From the NCBI RefSeq assembly GCF_013760955.1, contig NZ_JACDUL010000002.1, forward strand, positions 44,719-108,718: a stretch of DNA of 64,000 nucleotides, read 5' to 3'. The notes below the pieces were generated by a model. That model was not told the origin of the DNA. It did not search any database and saw nothing but the letters and a program-made list of their open reading frames with translations. This DNA is from Methanococcus maripaludis. Lineage in GTDB: Archaea; AGJL01; Methanococci; Methanococcales; Methanococcaceae. The translations under genes and the position numbers were made by a program. Position 1 is the first letter of the stretch. Every line of letters starts with the position of its first letter. Of this stretch, positions 45,242 through 53,602 are shown piece by piece.

Positions 45242-45705
45242 ATATTCCCTTTCAAAGTTTCTTTTAAAAATATTATATTCTGTCCTATCTTTTTTGAAGT
45301 TCTTTTAACTTCTTTTTGATATGAAACAGAATGGATTTCTTTTAAATCTTCTAAAATATCAATAATGGTTTTATTTACTACACTTTCAAGATAAACGGAC
45401 TTTTTTCGTCCTGCAGTTTTTGGAGTCACTTCGTCAAATTCTTCTTCATTAGTTTCAGGCCCGGCTTTAGATCTTCCAATTGGAATGTCATAAATTGGTT
45501 TAGTATCTGAAGAATTTTCTTTTTCTTCAGTAATTTCGGGTTTGGAAACTACAAAATCCCCGTCAGTCTCTTTTTCAGGTTTTTCTTCTTTTTCAACATT
45601 AAGTTCTTTAGTATTTTCGGGCCCCACTTTTCTAGGAACTTCATCAATATTTTCTTCAGCATCTTGATGTGAAAGATCAAGATCCGCTTCAGGTTTTTCA
45701 GACAA
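45238..45705 (-). CDS. Acidic, disordered protein of the virion block
   Basis: 155 residues, starting at TTG behind GGGTGATTT. The first 100 residues are Glu/Lys/Asp-rich and low-complexity (ADLDLSHQDAEENIDEVP, ETDGDFVVSKPEITEEKEN). The C-terminus is helical and better ordered (VYLESVVNKTIIDILEDLKEIH). No family is known. As the last gene of the block it follows the 251-residue protein by 10 bp. Confidence 0.6.
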   Translation of the reverse strand: MSEKPEADLDLSHQDAEENIDEVPRKVGPENTKELNVEKEEKPEKETDGDFVVSKPEITEEKENSSDTKPIYDIPIGRSKAGPETNEEEFDEVTPKTAGRKKSVYLESVVNKTIIDILEDLKEIHSVSYQKEVKRTSKKIGQNIIFLKETLKGNI

Positions 45706-45715
45706 AAAATCACCC

Positions 45716-46471
45716 TCACATCATTTCATTTTTCATCTTGGTAATGGCATTATCAAATGAAAATTCCCCACCTTCAAAGCTTTTTTCTTTTGTGCTCTTT
45801 CTGCTGCTTTCCTTTTCACTTCCTTTATACATTTTCATCGTAGGATTGATGTATAATGCAGCTTCAACAAGGTTTGGAATATCTTGAGACAATAAATTTT
45901 CACACATAATTTCATATGCTTCAGCACGTTTCCTTTCAGTAATCCAAGCTACTCTTTGTCTTGGATCATCGTCTTCTAGGGGAACTGCATATTTTACAAA
46001 ATTTGCATATTTATCATCCCTGAAGTGATCAACAAAAAATATTATAATGTCTTCAGAAATATCAACGCAAGACTTAGGGGCATAAACAACTGCATAATGT
46101 CTTTTATAATTAAAAAGAGTCGATTTGATAGTAATTATTAAATCTTCAAGCCAGTCTGTGGCTTTATTTTTATATAATATTTTATAAGTTCCTTCGTCAG
46201 GAATTACTGCATGTGGATAACCGAATAATTTCGCACCGGATCCATTATGCCAAATTAAAAGTTTTTGTCTGGATAAATAGGGAGCAAGTGAATCGTATGC
46301 TTCCCTTTCAGCGTTGTACTCTTCTTTTTTCTTTTTTACTTTTTCAATAACGTTGAATGTTCCTGGAGTTTCTTTTTCAGGATCATCAATATTTTCTTCA
46401 GTATTTTCAGATCTTTCACTTCCAGGATCTGATTTTTTCTTTTTAAATCCAAGATTCTCTAAAATACCCAA
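45716..46471 (-). CDS. Virion-block protein of unknown function downstream of ATPase
   Basis: 251 residues starting at TTG after GGTGAGATT. A charged N-terminal tail is followed by an alpha/beta domain (LIWHNGSGAKLFGYPHAVIPDEGTYKILY, HYAVVYAPKSCVDISEDIIIFFVDHF, RQRVAWITERKRAEAYEIM) and a Ser/Lys-rich tail. No family is recognised. Located 8 bp after the ATPase gene, it may be its partner in DNA packaging or membrane translocation. Confidence 0.6.
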   Translation of the reverse strand: MGILENLGFKKKKSDPGSERSENTEENIDDPEKETPGTFNVIEKVKKKKEEYNAEREAYDSLAPYLSRQKLLIWHNGSGAKLFGYPHAVIPDEGTYKILYKNKATDWLEDLIITIKSTLFNYKRHYAVVYAPKSCVDISEDIIIFFVDHFRDDKYANFVKYAVPLEDDDPRQRVAWITERKRAEAYEIMCENLLSQDIPNLVEAALYINPTMKMYKGSEKESSRKSTKEKSFEGGEFSFDNAITKMKNEMM

Positions 46472-46479
46472 AATCTCAC

Positions 46480-47832
46480 CTACAGACTCTGTGGTTGCCT
46501 GTATTCAATATGTTCTGTGAAATCTTTATTATATGAAAAATAGCCCCTAAATCGAAGTTTTCTTTTCATGTTTTCCCATTCTGAAAGACTTCCAGGTTCA
46601 TCAAAATCGACAACATCTTTAAAATCAGGAATTAATTTTTCAAGAGTTTTTGTGTCAGTGTTCGATGCTAATTTTCCCATTATTCCAATATGACTCGAAC
46701 CAATCAAGATATCTTTTGGGAGATTATCGGTGTATTGTGTCGCACAGATCAAATTGATACATAAAGAACGTCCTTCTCTTAAAATTTTATCAATTGCCCA
46801 TTTTCCATTTTTATCTTTCATAAAGTTTTGAACTTCATCCACTACGAAAAATACTGGAATTCTGTATTTTATTGCAACGTTTATTGCATGTTGAACGACT
46901 AATTTAAAAATTAAACATTCTTCATAAGTTTCTAGTTCGGAATTTTGCGAAAAATCGAGAATATTGATTTTTTTATTTGTAAGTTTTGTTAAAAAAGAAT
47001 TATCTATATCGCCTGTAAACAGTACATCCGTTTTTAAACGATTCATTGTTTCGTCAATTCTTAAATAAGTCTGAGATGGTCCTGAATTTGATGTTTCAGA
47101 ACTTCCTGCAATTAATAATACCTCTTTTGGATCCCGAATTTTTGAAATATCCCATATATTTTTTAAAATTGCAGAATATCTGGTCTGTTCACCTAAATTA
47201 TTCATATCTGCAATTATTTCAAATGCCAGATCAGGATAAGCAAGTTTTGAATTAATCGCTTCAGTTAAAGGGCCGTTATCAAAAGCGATATTTTCAATCT
47301 CCCTCCTAGGTCTGAACACAAAGCGTCTCGCAGGATATGCTGCAGGACTTAAACCATGTCGTCCAAGAAGTGATTTAGTTTCGTCACTTTCCATTTTTGT
47401 GTATTTTCCGAGAATATTTGGAAAACCTATGGCAAAATCACCCATTAAACCATATTTAAGCTCTTTATCCTTTTCAATTTCTTTAACATAATGTTCAAGA
47501 TAGTTCCAGATTCCTTCACCATATTTACGATGTGCCTTAGCTGAACTGAGGTATTCAGACTCTTCATGGTAAATTTCAATCACTTTCTTAGGTTTTGAGG
47601 TGTCAACTTTCCTTTCAATTACAATAATTATTGGTGGAATTCCTGCATCTGAATATGAACTATAAATTTCTTCTATCATTCCACGCATTATCGTGGTTTT
47701 TCCGTAACCGGACTTTCCTAAAAGCGTAATATGGTTTGCTTCATCGTTTTTAAGGTCTAAAGTTCTTTTAGTTCTTTCTCCAAATTTTTTTGTGGGATCT
47801 GCCCGTCCAATGCCTAAATTAATACGTACCAT
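46480..47832 (-). CDS. HerA/VirB4-like P-loop ATPase
   Basis: 450 residues. Walker A is GKSGYGKTTIMRG near residue 40. Walker B is VFFVVDEVQNFM near residue 335. Motif LCINLICATQYTDNLP (sensor-like Gln) and the C-terminal GIMGKLASNTDTKTLEKLI follow. The order matches the HerA-FtsK superfamily used in viral DNA packaging and conjugation. In membrane-enveloped archaeal viruses a similar NTPase is common. ATG follows GGAGGTCTAAA. It is probably the motor of the virion-like block. Confidence 0.85.
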   Translation of the reverse strand: MVRINLGIGRADPTKKFGERTKRTLDLKNDEANHITLLGKSGYGKTTIMRGMIEEIYSSYSDAGIPPIIIVIERKVDTSKPKKVIEIYHEESEYLSSAKAHRKYGEGIWNYLEHYVKEIEKDKELKYGLMGDFAIGFPNILGKYTKMESDETKSLLGRHGLSPAAYPARRFVFRPRREIENIAFDNGPLTEAINSKLAYPDLAFEIIADMNNLGEQTRYSAILKNIWDISKIRDPKEVLLIAGSSETSNSGPSQTYLRIDETMNRLKTDVLFTGDIDNSFLTKLTNKKINILDFSQNSELETYEECLIFKLVVQHAINVAIKYRIPVFFVVDEVQNFMKDKNGKWAIDKILREGRSLCINLICATQYTDNLPKDILIGSSHIGIMGKLASNTDTKTLEKLIPDFKDVVDFDEPGSLSEWENMKRKLRFRGYFSYNKDFTEHIEYRQPQSL

Positions 47833-47959
47833 TTTAGACCTCCTATATCTTAAAATGCCAAAATCCCGGGGTTTGGGTACTGGCAGATACTTCTGTTACT
47901 GGCGGTACTAGTGGTACCTGACAATAAAAAAAACTAAAAAAATGGGTACCAGTCATAAA
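47833..47959. promoter_or_regulatory. GGTAC repeat array upstream of ATPase gene
   Basis: 127 bp containing GGTAC at 47876, 47904, 47913 and 47945, with TACTGGC at 47878 and 47898. GGTACTAGTGGTACC (47904-47918) contains two arms in near-palindromic arrangement. It is the only long gap in the virion block and may be an operator array or internal promoter controlling the ATPase part. Confidence 0.4.
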
Positions 47960-48499
47960 TTAAATTCCAAAATCGAATTGTTTTTTCTTCCATCTGAGCA
48001 CTAAAAATAACACTAAACATACTACTACTCCGACTAAAACACCAAGTTTAAAGTTATTTACAGTTTTTACCGCATTATTGTATGCTTCTGTGCTGATGTC
48101 CTTAGTATCATTACTTTGTTTAGTTATCAGGTCTGTTATCATGTCCTGATAGCCTTCATTTTGAGTTTCTAAAATTTCTTTTTCAGCTTCTAACAGTTTG
48201 ATTTTTGATTTCAGAGTTGTAATGTTTTCTTTTAGTTCAACGTTCTCAGCTTTAGCCACGATATAACTTGAAAGCTGTTTATCTTTTTTACTGAGTTCTT
48301 CATTTAGTGCAGTAATGTTTTGTTTTAATTCATGGATCAGTGCATTCTGACCTGAAACCATGTTTCCATCATACACGATCAACGTTGAATAATTCAGATC
48401 ATCATAATCTGTCAAAACATAAACTGTTTCATTGTCACTATTTGCATACACTCCTGGAAGCAAACAAAAGATCATAATTAAAAACAGTTTTTTCTGCAT
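47960..48499 (-). CDS. Type I membrane protein with coiled-coil ectodomain
   Basis: 179 residues. A signal peptide (MQKKLFLIMIFCLLPGVYA) is followed by a short folded part, then a coiled coil from about residue 55 to 125 (LIHELKQNITALNEELSKKD, ENVELKENITTLKSKIKLLEAEKEILET). A C-terminal TM helix (GVLVGVVVCLVLFLVL) and basic cytoplasmic end (RWKKKQFDF) follow. This suits a small spike or stalk component of an enveloped particle. No sequence family is known. Confidence 0.65.
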   Translation of the reverse strand: MQKKLFLIMIFCLLPGVYANSDNETVYVLTDYDDLNYSTLIVYDGNMVSGQNALIHELKQNITALNEELSKKDKQLSSYIVAKAENVELKENITTLKSKIKLLEAEKEILETQNEGYQDMITDLITKQSNDTKDISTEAYNNAVKTVNNFKLGVLVGVVVCLVLFLVLRWKKKQFDFGI

Positions 48500-48502
48500 T
48501 GG

Positions 48503-48628
48503 TTATAACCCTAAGAATCCAGTCAGTGCAGAAATGTTCACTGTTAGATATCCAATATATTCCAAAGCTCCAGCAAGTAAAAGACTTACAGAAAATGCTA
48601 CATAACATCCTTTTGAGAATTCATCCAT
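48503..48628 (-). CDS. Small TM protein of the virion block
   Basis: 41 residues with ATG at 48628 after AAGGTGATTTT, matching the block's ribosome-binding sites. One or two hydrophobic segments (CYVAFSVSLLLAGALEYIGYL and VNISALTGFLGL). It ends 3 bp before the coiled-coil protein start. No family is known. Confidence 0.6.
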   Translation of the reverse strand: MDEFSKGCYVAFSVSLLLAGALEYIGYLTVNISALTGFLGL

Positions 48629-48639
48629 AAAATCACCTT

Positions 48640-49080
48640 TTAAAATAATCCTTCCATATCAACATAGCCCTTTTCACGATTCACAGAGATGTAACCCATG
48701 AATCGACCAGTTGAGCCAATGTCTCCAAAATAGAATTTAAATTTCCAGTAGTTTTCAGACTCTTCAATTGATTTGGGTTCGACTCTAATCATCAGGCCCT
48801 TTGATTCTAATGAAGTGCCATATTCTTTGTCAATGTAATCTTTAGCAAGATAATATGCTTCTACCCCACCGAGTTCATACATTTTAGGTGGATTAGTTAA
48901 TTCTGATTTTGAACCGTCTTTATAATACACGGTTTCATTGCAAATGATGTATCCTGATGAAGGATAACCAAATTTCAATAATTTTAACTGAATAATCTCT
49001 TCATCTGATTTGGATGAGTTCAAGATCTGAAAGACAAGCAAAAAAATAATTAAAAATGTGAAGAAAATTATTTTCTTCAT
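48640..49080 (-). CDS. Membrane-anchored protein of the virion block
   Basis: ATG at 49080 starts MKKIIFFTFLIIFLLVFQIL, a signal anchor; codons upstream overlap the preceding gene and are excluded. The 125-residue outer domain is alpha/beta (YIICNETVYYKDGSKSEL, KMYELGGVEAYYLAKDYI, FKFYFGDIGSTGRFMGYISV), resembling PepSY-like inhibitors in pattern only. No confident family. Confidence 0.6.
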   Translation of the reverse strand: MKKIIFFTFLIIFLLVFQILNSSKSDEEIIQLKLLKFGYPSSGYIICNETVYYKDGSKSELTNPPKMYELGGVEAYYLAKDYIDKEYGTSLESKGLMIRVEPKSIEESENYWKFKFYFGDIGSTGRFMGYISVNREKGYVDMEGLF

Positions 49081-49085
49081 TTCAA

Positions 49086-49565
49086 TCACCCTGTGATTCC
49101 AGGGATAGGTGGTATTATAGCAATATTGTGGCCAAGTGTCGCAGCAGTTGCACCGATCCACAAGAATAATAGTAATTCATCATCTCCAGTTTCTGGAGCT
49201 AAGATATATACTGCACATATTCCTGCAGCAACCAGTGCAGGTGCTGCAAGTGAACCTAATGACAAACTAATTGTTCCAAGTATTCCGTAAAGAACCGCAA
49301 CAAATGCGATTACTCCAATAACAACTGATTTTAACAGGTGGTTTGATGTGTTTTGTGGAATTAATTTATTATACATTCCTGAAACATCTGCTAATTTATC
49401 GAGACCTTCAATCAATAGGATTACTGCAAAAGGGATGGAAGAAAGGGAAGTTGCAATTTCTGAAATTGTAACTACCTGAGTTCCAGTCCACCAAAGAAGT
49501 AATCCCACGACAGCTGAAGCACCGACAGCTTTTGGAAGCCAGACATCAAGTGAGAAATTGGCCAT
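49086..49565 (-). CDS. Multi-TM virion-block protein, paralog 1
   Basis: 159 residues with about four TM helices and outer loops. ATG at 49565 follows GGTGATTTG. The last 60 residues (GTISLSLGSLAAPALVAAGI, YILAPETGDDELLLFLWIGATAATLG, IIPPIPG) align with the 51024-51539 protein (GSITLSIGSAGASSVVVAAI, YLLAPNTGKEKFLLYLFVGASIATWG, IIPSFTG). Two copies of a small four-TM protein in a virus-like block suggest the major membrane proteins of the particle. Confidence 0.7.
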   Translation of the reverse strand: MANFSLDVWLPKAVGASAVVGLLLWWTGTQVVTISEIATSLSSIPFAVILLIEGLDKLADVSGMYNKLIPQNTSNHLLKSVVIGVIAFVAVLYGILGTISLSLGSLAAPALVAAGICAVYILAPETGDDELLLFLWIGATAATLGHNIAIIPPIPGITG

Positions 49566-49574
49566 CAAATCACC

Positions 49575-50309
49575 TTACTCAGCAGCAACTGTGATATTGA
49601 TCCATTCAGCTCCTTCAGTAGGGAGTCTTGATGTGTTTTCGTCACATGTAATTTCTAAGTAGTAGTAAAGATCTGTTTCAGCAGCATCTGCAGTGAACTC
49701 GAAAGTTCCTGGAAGATCTAAAGCAGTTGAATTTACAGTATTTGTGAATGTTGTGTTATCGTATGAAGTGAATAAAACAACATCAGCAGTTTTGTTTTCT
49801 TCTGAAGCAGAAAGAGAGAATAAAACAACACTTGTGGTGCTGTTAAAATCGGGTACTGCAGTAAATGATAAAGCAGTTTCTTCAGTTTCTTCAGTTGAAT
49901 TTTCAACAGTAATTTCTACAGTTTCATAGGATCCTGCATCTGTAGGTAATCTGTAAGTTTTGTCACTGTATGAAATAACAGCGTAGTAATAAAGGTTTTC
50001 TTCTCCATCTTCAGGAGTTACTTCAACATCAATAGGAAATGCCACATCTTCAAAGGTATTTGTTTTAGTAAATGTTAATTCATCGTATGAAACATACAGT
50101 TCAAGCGAATCTGCAGTTATATTTTCTTTTGAAGCGTTAAATGTAATTAAAACATCACCAGTTTCATTGTCAAATGCTGCATCTGAGGAAAATGTTGTTC
50201 CAGTTGGAATAATAATTCCTGCAGATTCTCCTTGATCTAAATAGTACCAAGCTCCTGCAGCAACAAGGATCACTGCAACAGCAAGGCCAATCCATATGTT
50301 ATTTTTCAA
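49575..50309 (-). CDS. Secreted/anchored protein with two tandem Ig-like repeats
   Basis: TTG at 50309 follows GGTGATACTT and starts KNNIWIGLAVAVILVAAGAWYYL, an N-terminal TM anchor. Two related beta-sandwich repeats follow: SSDAAFDNETGDVLITFNASKENITADSLELYVSYD, and TAVPDFNSTTSVVLFSLSASEENKTADVVLFTSYD. Each ends in a LYYY(A/L)xI strand and RLPT. Many N-x-S/T sites suggest glycosylation. It is probably a surface-exposed decoration of the particle. Confidence 0.75.
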   Translation of the reverse strand: MKNNIWIGLAVAVILVAAGAWYYLDQGESAGIIIPTGTTFSSDAAFDNETGDVLITFNASKENITADSLELYVSYDELTFTKTNTFEDVAFPIDVEVTPEDGEENLYYYAVISYSDKTYRLPTDAGSYETVEITVENSTEETEETALSFTAVPDFNSTTSVVLFSLSASEENKTADVVLFTSYDNTTFTNTVNSTALDLPGTFEFTADAAETDLYYYLEITCDENTSRLPTEGAEWINITVAAE

Positions 50310-50314
50310 AAGTA

Positions 50315-50443
50315 TCACCGTTTAGATTTTTTAGTTGATTTTTTCTTCATTTCACTTCTATTCTTTTGAATAACGTTTCCTTTACCATCCACGTAAACAA
50401 AAGAGCCTTTTTTTCGTTTTACCTTACCAATAATTTCTGCCAT
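50315..50443 (-). CDS. Small basic protein
   Basis: 42 residues, one third Lys/Arg (GKVKRKKGSF, then KGNVIQKNRSEMKKKSTKKSKR). ATG at 50443 has an ideal GGAGGT seven bases upstream and overlaps the previous gene end by 25 bases. Small highly basic proteins in virus-like blocks often bind the genome. No family is recognised. Confidence 0.65.
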   Translation of the reverse strand: MAEIIGKVKRKKGSFVYVDGKGNVIQKNRSEMKKKSTKKSKR

Positions 50444-50655
50444 TCGATACCTCCTAAAATAGAAGTGATCTTTTCAATGATTCCTGAAAAGTCAAAGTTT
50501 GAAAGATCCTGGAATCCAAAATAAGATAATATAAAAACAACTGCGGTGGCAAGGATTATTGCCTTAATATTTTTAATTAAAACAGCTACAAGCATGATCA
50601 AAACAATCTGAATCCAGTAGGATTGAATAATTGGAATTATTGATTCAAAGTTCAC
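50419..50655 (-). CDS. Small membrane protein of the virion block
   Basis: 78 residues from GTG at 50655. Two hydrophobic helices (YWIQIVLIMLVAVLIKNI and AIILATAVVFILSYFGF) are followed by an amphipathic tail. No family is known. It is coupled to the next genes by overlaps. Confidence 0.6.
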   Translation of the reverse strand: MNFESIIPIIQSYWIQIVLIMLVAVLIKNIKAIILATAVVFILSYFGFQDLSNFDFSGIIEKITSILGGIEWQKLLVR

Positions 50656-50670
50656 ATAACCTCACCACCA

Positions 50671-50997
50671 CTATCTTTTACTTGCATTCGCTGCAGATAC
50701 AACGATTGCACCAAGACAGACACCAAGCATAATCCTTGAACACTCCAGGAATATCTGGGAAACATCTTGATAATAATAGAGTAAAACAAGTACAATTAAA
50801 ACAAAAGAAGCGAGTAAATCGCCTAAATCCCATTTATCAGAACCTATTTTCCACACACATATTAACACAATAAGTGTTAGAATAATCCAGGAAACAAGGC
50901 CAGGTAATCCTAAGACCTGACCTACAACTTCTACCTGCTCTTTTAGAACCATCGATAGCACAAAACTCATTACAACTAAAATTAACTGATTAATCAT
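50671..50997 (-). CDS. Small three-TM membrane protein of the virion block
   Basis: 108 residues with three or four hydrophobic helices (LILVVMSFVLSMVL, LVSWIILTLIVLICVWKIG, LLASFVLIVLVLLYYY, IMLGVCLGAIVVSA). ATG at 50997 follows GGTGTAAAT. No family is recognised. Confidence 0.6.
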   Translation of the reverse strand: MINQLILVVMSFVLSMVLKEQVEVVGQVLGLPGLVSWIILTLIVLICVWKIGSDKWDLGDLLASFVLIVLVLLYYYQDVSQIFLECSRIMLGVCLGAIVVSAANASKR

Positions 50998-51023
50998 AAT
51001 TTACACCTACATTTTAAACCACC

Positions 51024-51539
51024 TTACAGCCCAAAGCCTGTGAAACTTGGAATTATTGATAAATAAGAACCCCATGTTGCAATTGATGCCCCTACAAACA
51101 GGTACAGAAGGAATTTTTCCTTTCCAGTGTTTGGAGCAAGGAGATACAATGCAAAGATTGCTGCAACAACAACGCTTGAAGCACCTGCTGAACCAATTGA
51201 AAGAGTAATTGAACCCGACAAGGCCCAGAGAGTTACAAAGAACATACAAACTACTGTTATAACAGTTAAGCCAACAGCAACGATTCCAGAATAGTTTTTA
51301 AAAAGAGGTGTGTAGACAACTTTGTTCATGTCCACTATCGTATCTAATAGTTCCGCCATCAAGTAGAACACAAAAGGAACTGCTGCAAGACCCCGAACAA
51401 CATCAGAACCCATAACAGAATTATTCATTACATACCACATTAGTGCAGCAAAACCAACACCACAACCAACCATTTTCAAAGAAAAAATAAGCCAAGGTGG
51501 CAATGATTTAGAGCCAGAGCTATTTGAGTTTGAAGCCAA
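51024..51539 (-). CDS. Multi-TM virion-block protein, paralog 2
   Basis: 171 residues. TTG at 51539 is preferred because GGTGATTTT precedes it. A Ser-rich N-terminus (ASNSNSSGSKSLPPW) is followed by four or five TM helices. The second half is homologous to the 49086-49565 protein (see that entry). A likely major membrane protein of the particle. Confidence 0.7.
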   Translation of the reverse strand: MASNSNSSGSKSLPPWLIFSLKMVGCGVGFAALMWYVMNNSVMGSDVVRGLAAVPFVFYLMAELLDTIVDMNKVVYTPLFKNYSGIVAVGLTVITVVCMFFVTLWALSGSITLSIGSAGASSVVVAAIFALYLLAPNTGKEKFLLYLFVGASIATWGSYLSIIPSFTGFGL

Positions 51540-51571
51540 AAAAATCACCTAAAAAAAGTTTTAAAGAATTG

Positions 51572-53602
51572 TTATAGTATTTTAGTGACAATTATTGCAC
51601 CAGAGACCAAGACTCCAAGTAAAACGATAATTAAAACAGTGTCTGGAACGTCACCAATGCCAAAACCAGACTTAAACTGATCCCACCATTCAGAAATAGT
51701 GGATCCTGCAGTAAACCAGAGTGAAGGTTCATATTCAGCTGCAAGACTTTCAAGTTTTTCAGCATTTTCAGCTAGGGCGTCTCCCTGATCATCAAGTCCT
51801 AAATTATATTTTTCTGCAGCTTCACTCCAATAGTCCCCTGCAGGTTCATAGATATCCCCTGCAAGATAAGTGTAAACTTTTATTTCTTCAGGATCATCTG
51901 TATTTTTGGCCTTTTCATAGTATTCAAAGGCTTTTTCATAATCTTCTAAAGCATTTGAAATTGCATTACTTGCTTTTTGATCATCTTCGTATTTTTCAGC
52001 TTCTATTTCTGCAACATACTGTTTTTCTTTTAAACTGTTTTCAGAAATTTCAATGATTTCTGTAATTCTTTCAGTATCTGAATCAGAAATTGAACCATCT
52101 GATAACAATTCAAGAATTTCTTCTTTGAATTCTTCAGAAAGTGAATATTTCACGTTATCGATTACAGAAATCCTTGGCTGAATAATACACCACACTGGAA
52201 GTGCTGCGTCAATATCGTCATCAACATCTGCAATTACTAAAAAGTAGGTTTCAAATGCTTCAGTACTGTCAGTTTTTAAGTAATTAAGCGAAGTTGTAAC
52301 CCCGTTATGAACTGACATGTCGTGGAAGTTTCCAGGAGTTTCTGATGCAATTGTTGCTACCAGATCATCTCTCAGTTTCAAGACCATGGCTCGATAATCA
52401 TCTTCAATAGTTACTTCAACAGGCTCTAAGTTGTCGGGCTGACCAACAAGGATAAATTTATACTGTGCTGATGAATTGTAGCAATGTACTGGACTTGCCC
52501 AAACTCGACCAATTACGTTTGAAGTTGCTCCATTTGCATATGAAGAGTAAGCAATTGGCGTCACTTCGTTTACGAATGTTGTTGGAAGAGATCCATCGGC
52601 CCCATCAACATAGTAAGCACCGTTATGGATCATATCCCATGCTTCAAGAGTGGTAAGTTTTGTATCTATTGTAATTGTTTTATCGTATTCTTCCCAGGTT
52701 TCCCACATTTCAAGACCATAATCTTCATTATATCTCCATCCAGATTCTTCTTTGTAAAGTTTAGCATATCCATCAATTTCAACGACAAGTTCAAACTGTT
52801 TGACTTCTGCATTTAGTAACTCCTGAAGAATTTCTCTATCTGGGGCATTTGTTACTTGCGATTTTGCCTTTCCAATGTATGGATCAGGTGCTTTCATTGT
52901 GAAATTTAAAATATATTCTTCAATTGCATCAGGATAATCTTCACAATTTTCTTGAAGTTTTATATCGTCTGAATACGTTTTTTCATTCCATTTAACGCCA
53001 TCAGAATCTACAAGGTAGATTTTTACACTTTCAATTTTTACATAAGAACTTTCTGAGCCAGTTAATGCTTCATCAAACTTTAATTGAACTGGAAAAGCTG
53101 AAAAACCATATATTTTGTCAGGCCCCTTCATTGAAACTGAAACATCTGACAGGGTTCCTGTAGTTTTAAATAAATATGTTCCAATTCCAGATTCTAATTT
53201 ATCTTTAATTTCTGCAATATCTTGTGCTGCAGATTCTTCTGAATATTGCCTGTATCCTGCAAGTTCTTCGTAAATATACGAATTATTAATGTATTCTGAA
53301 TCTGTCACATTAGTCTTTGCAGCTCCGGTGACTGCTGCAGATTCTTCAACATCTTTTCCTGTGGCCCATCTGTAAGCATAGTCCACACCGGCTGCACCAA
53401 TACATGCAACACCAGCCGCAACAAGAACTGGAGCTCCAGCAGTTACTGCAAGTGCACCAACAGCAAGGCCACCAATTCCAAGAGCTCCAACATCATCCCA
53501 TCCTGCATTTACTTCAGTACCTAAAACAGAAAAAGCACTTGCTGAAGGGAGTGAAGCAATTAAAAAAATGCAGAAAATAGAAAATAGTTTTGATTTCATC
53601 AT
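51572..53602 (-). CDS. Large secreted membrane-anchored protein (spike-like)
   Basis: 676 residues. A signal peptide (KLFSIFCIFLIASLPSASA) is followed by a Gly/Ala-rich hydrophobic stretch (LGIGGLAVGALAVTAGAPVLVAAGVACIG), which could be a fusion-peptide-like or second TM segment. Then come a 400-residue beta-rich ectodomain, a helical coiled region (SNALEDYEKAFEYYEKAKNT) and a C-terminal TM anchor (TVLIIVLLGVLVSGAIIVTKI). This order (signal, ectodomain, coil, anchor) is that of pleolipovirus spikes. It overlaps the upstream large protein by 4 bases. No sequence family is recognised. Confidence 0.7.
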   Translation of the reverse strand: MMKSKLFSIFCIFLIASLPSASAFSVLGTEVNAGWDDVGALGIGGLAVGALAVTAGAPVLVAAGVACIGAAGVDYAYRWATGKDVEESAAVTGAAKTNVTDSEYINNSYIYEELAGYRQYSEESAAQDIAEIKDKLESGIGTYLFKTTGTLSDVSVSMKGPDKIYGFSAFPVQLKFDEALTGSESSYVKIESVKIYLVDSDGVKWNEKTYSDDIKLQENCEDYPDAIEEYILNFTMKAPDPYIGKAKSQVTNAPDREILQELLNAEVKQFELVVEIDGYAKLYKEESGWRYNEDYGLEMWETWEEYDKTITIDTKLTTLEAWDMIHNGAYYVDGADGSLPTTFVNEVTPIAYSSYANGATSNVIGRVWASPVHCYNSSAQYKFILVGQPDNLEPVEVTIEDDYRAMVLKLRDDLVATIASETPGNFHDMSVHNGVTTSLNYLKTDSTEAFETYFLVIADVDDDIDAALPVWCIIQPRISVIDNVKYSLSEEFKEEILELLSDGSISDSDTERITEIIEISENSLKEKQYVAEIEAEKYEDDQKASNAISNALEDYEKAFEYYEKAKNTDDPEEIKVYTYLAGDIYEPAGDYWSEAAEKYNLGLDDQGDALAENAEKLESLAAEYEPSLWFTAGSTISEWWDQFKSGFGIGDVPDTVLIIVLLGVLVSGAIIVTKIL

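Noticed and set aside
51007..51249. An 80-codon leftward frame overlapping the four-TM paralog
   Set aside because: Out of frame with the better supported paralog, which has a matching homologue and ribosome-binding site.
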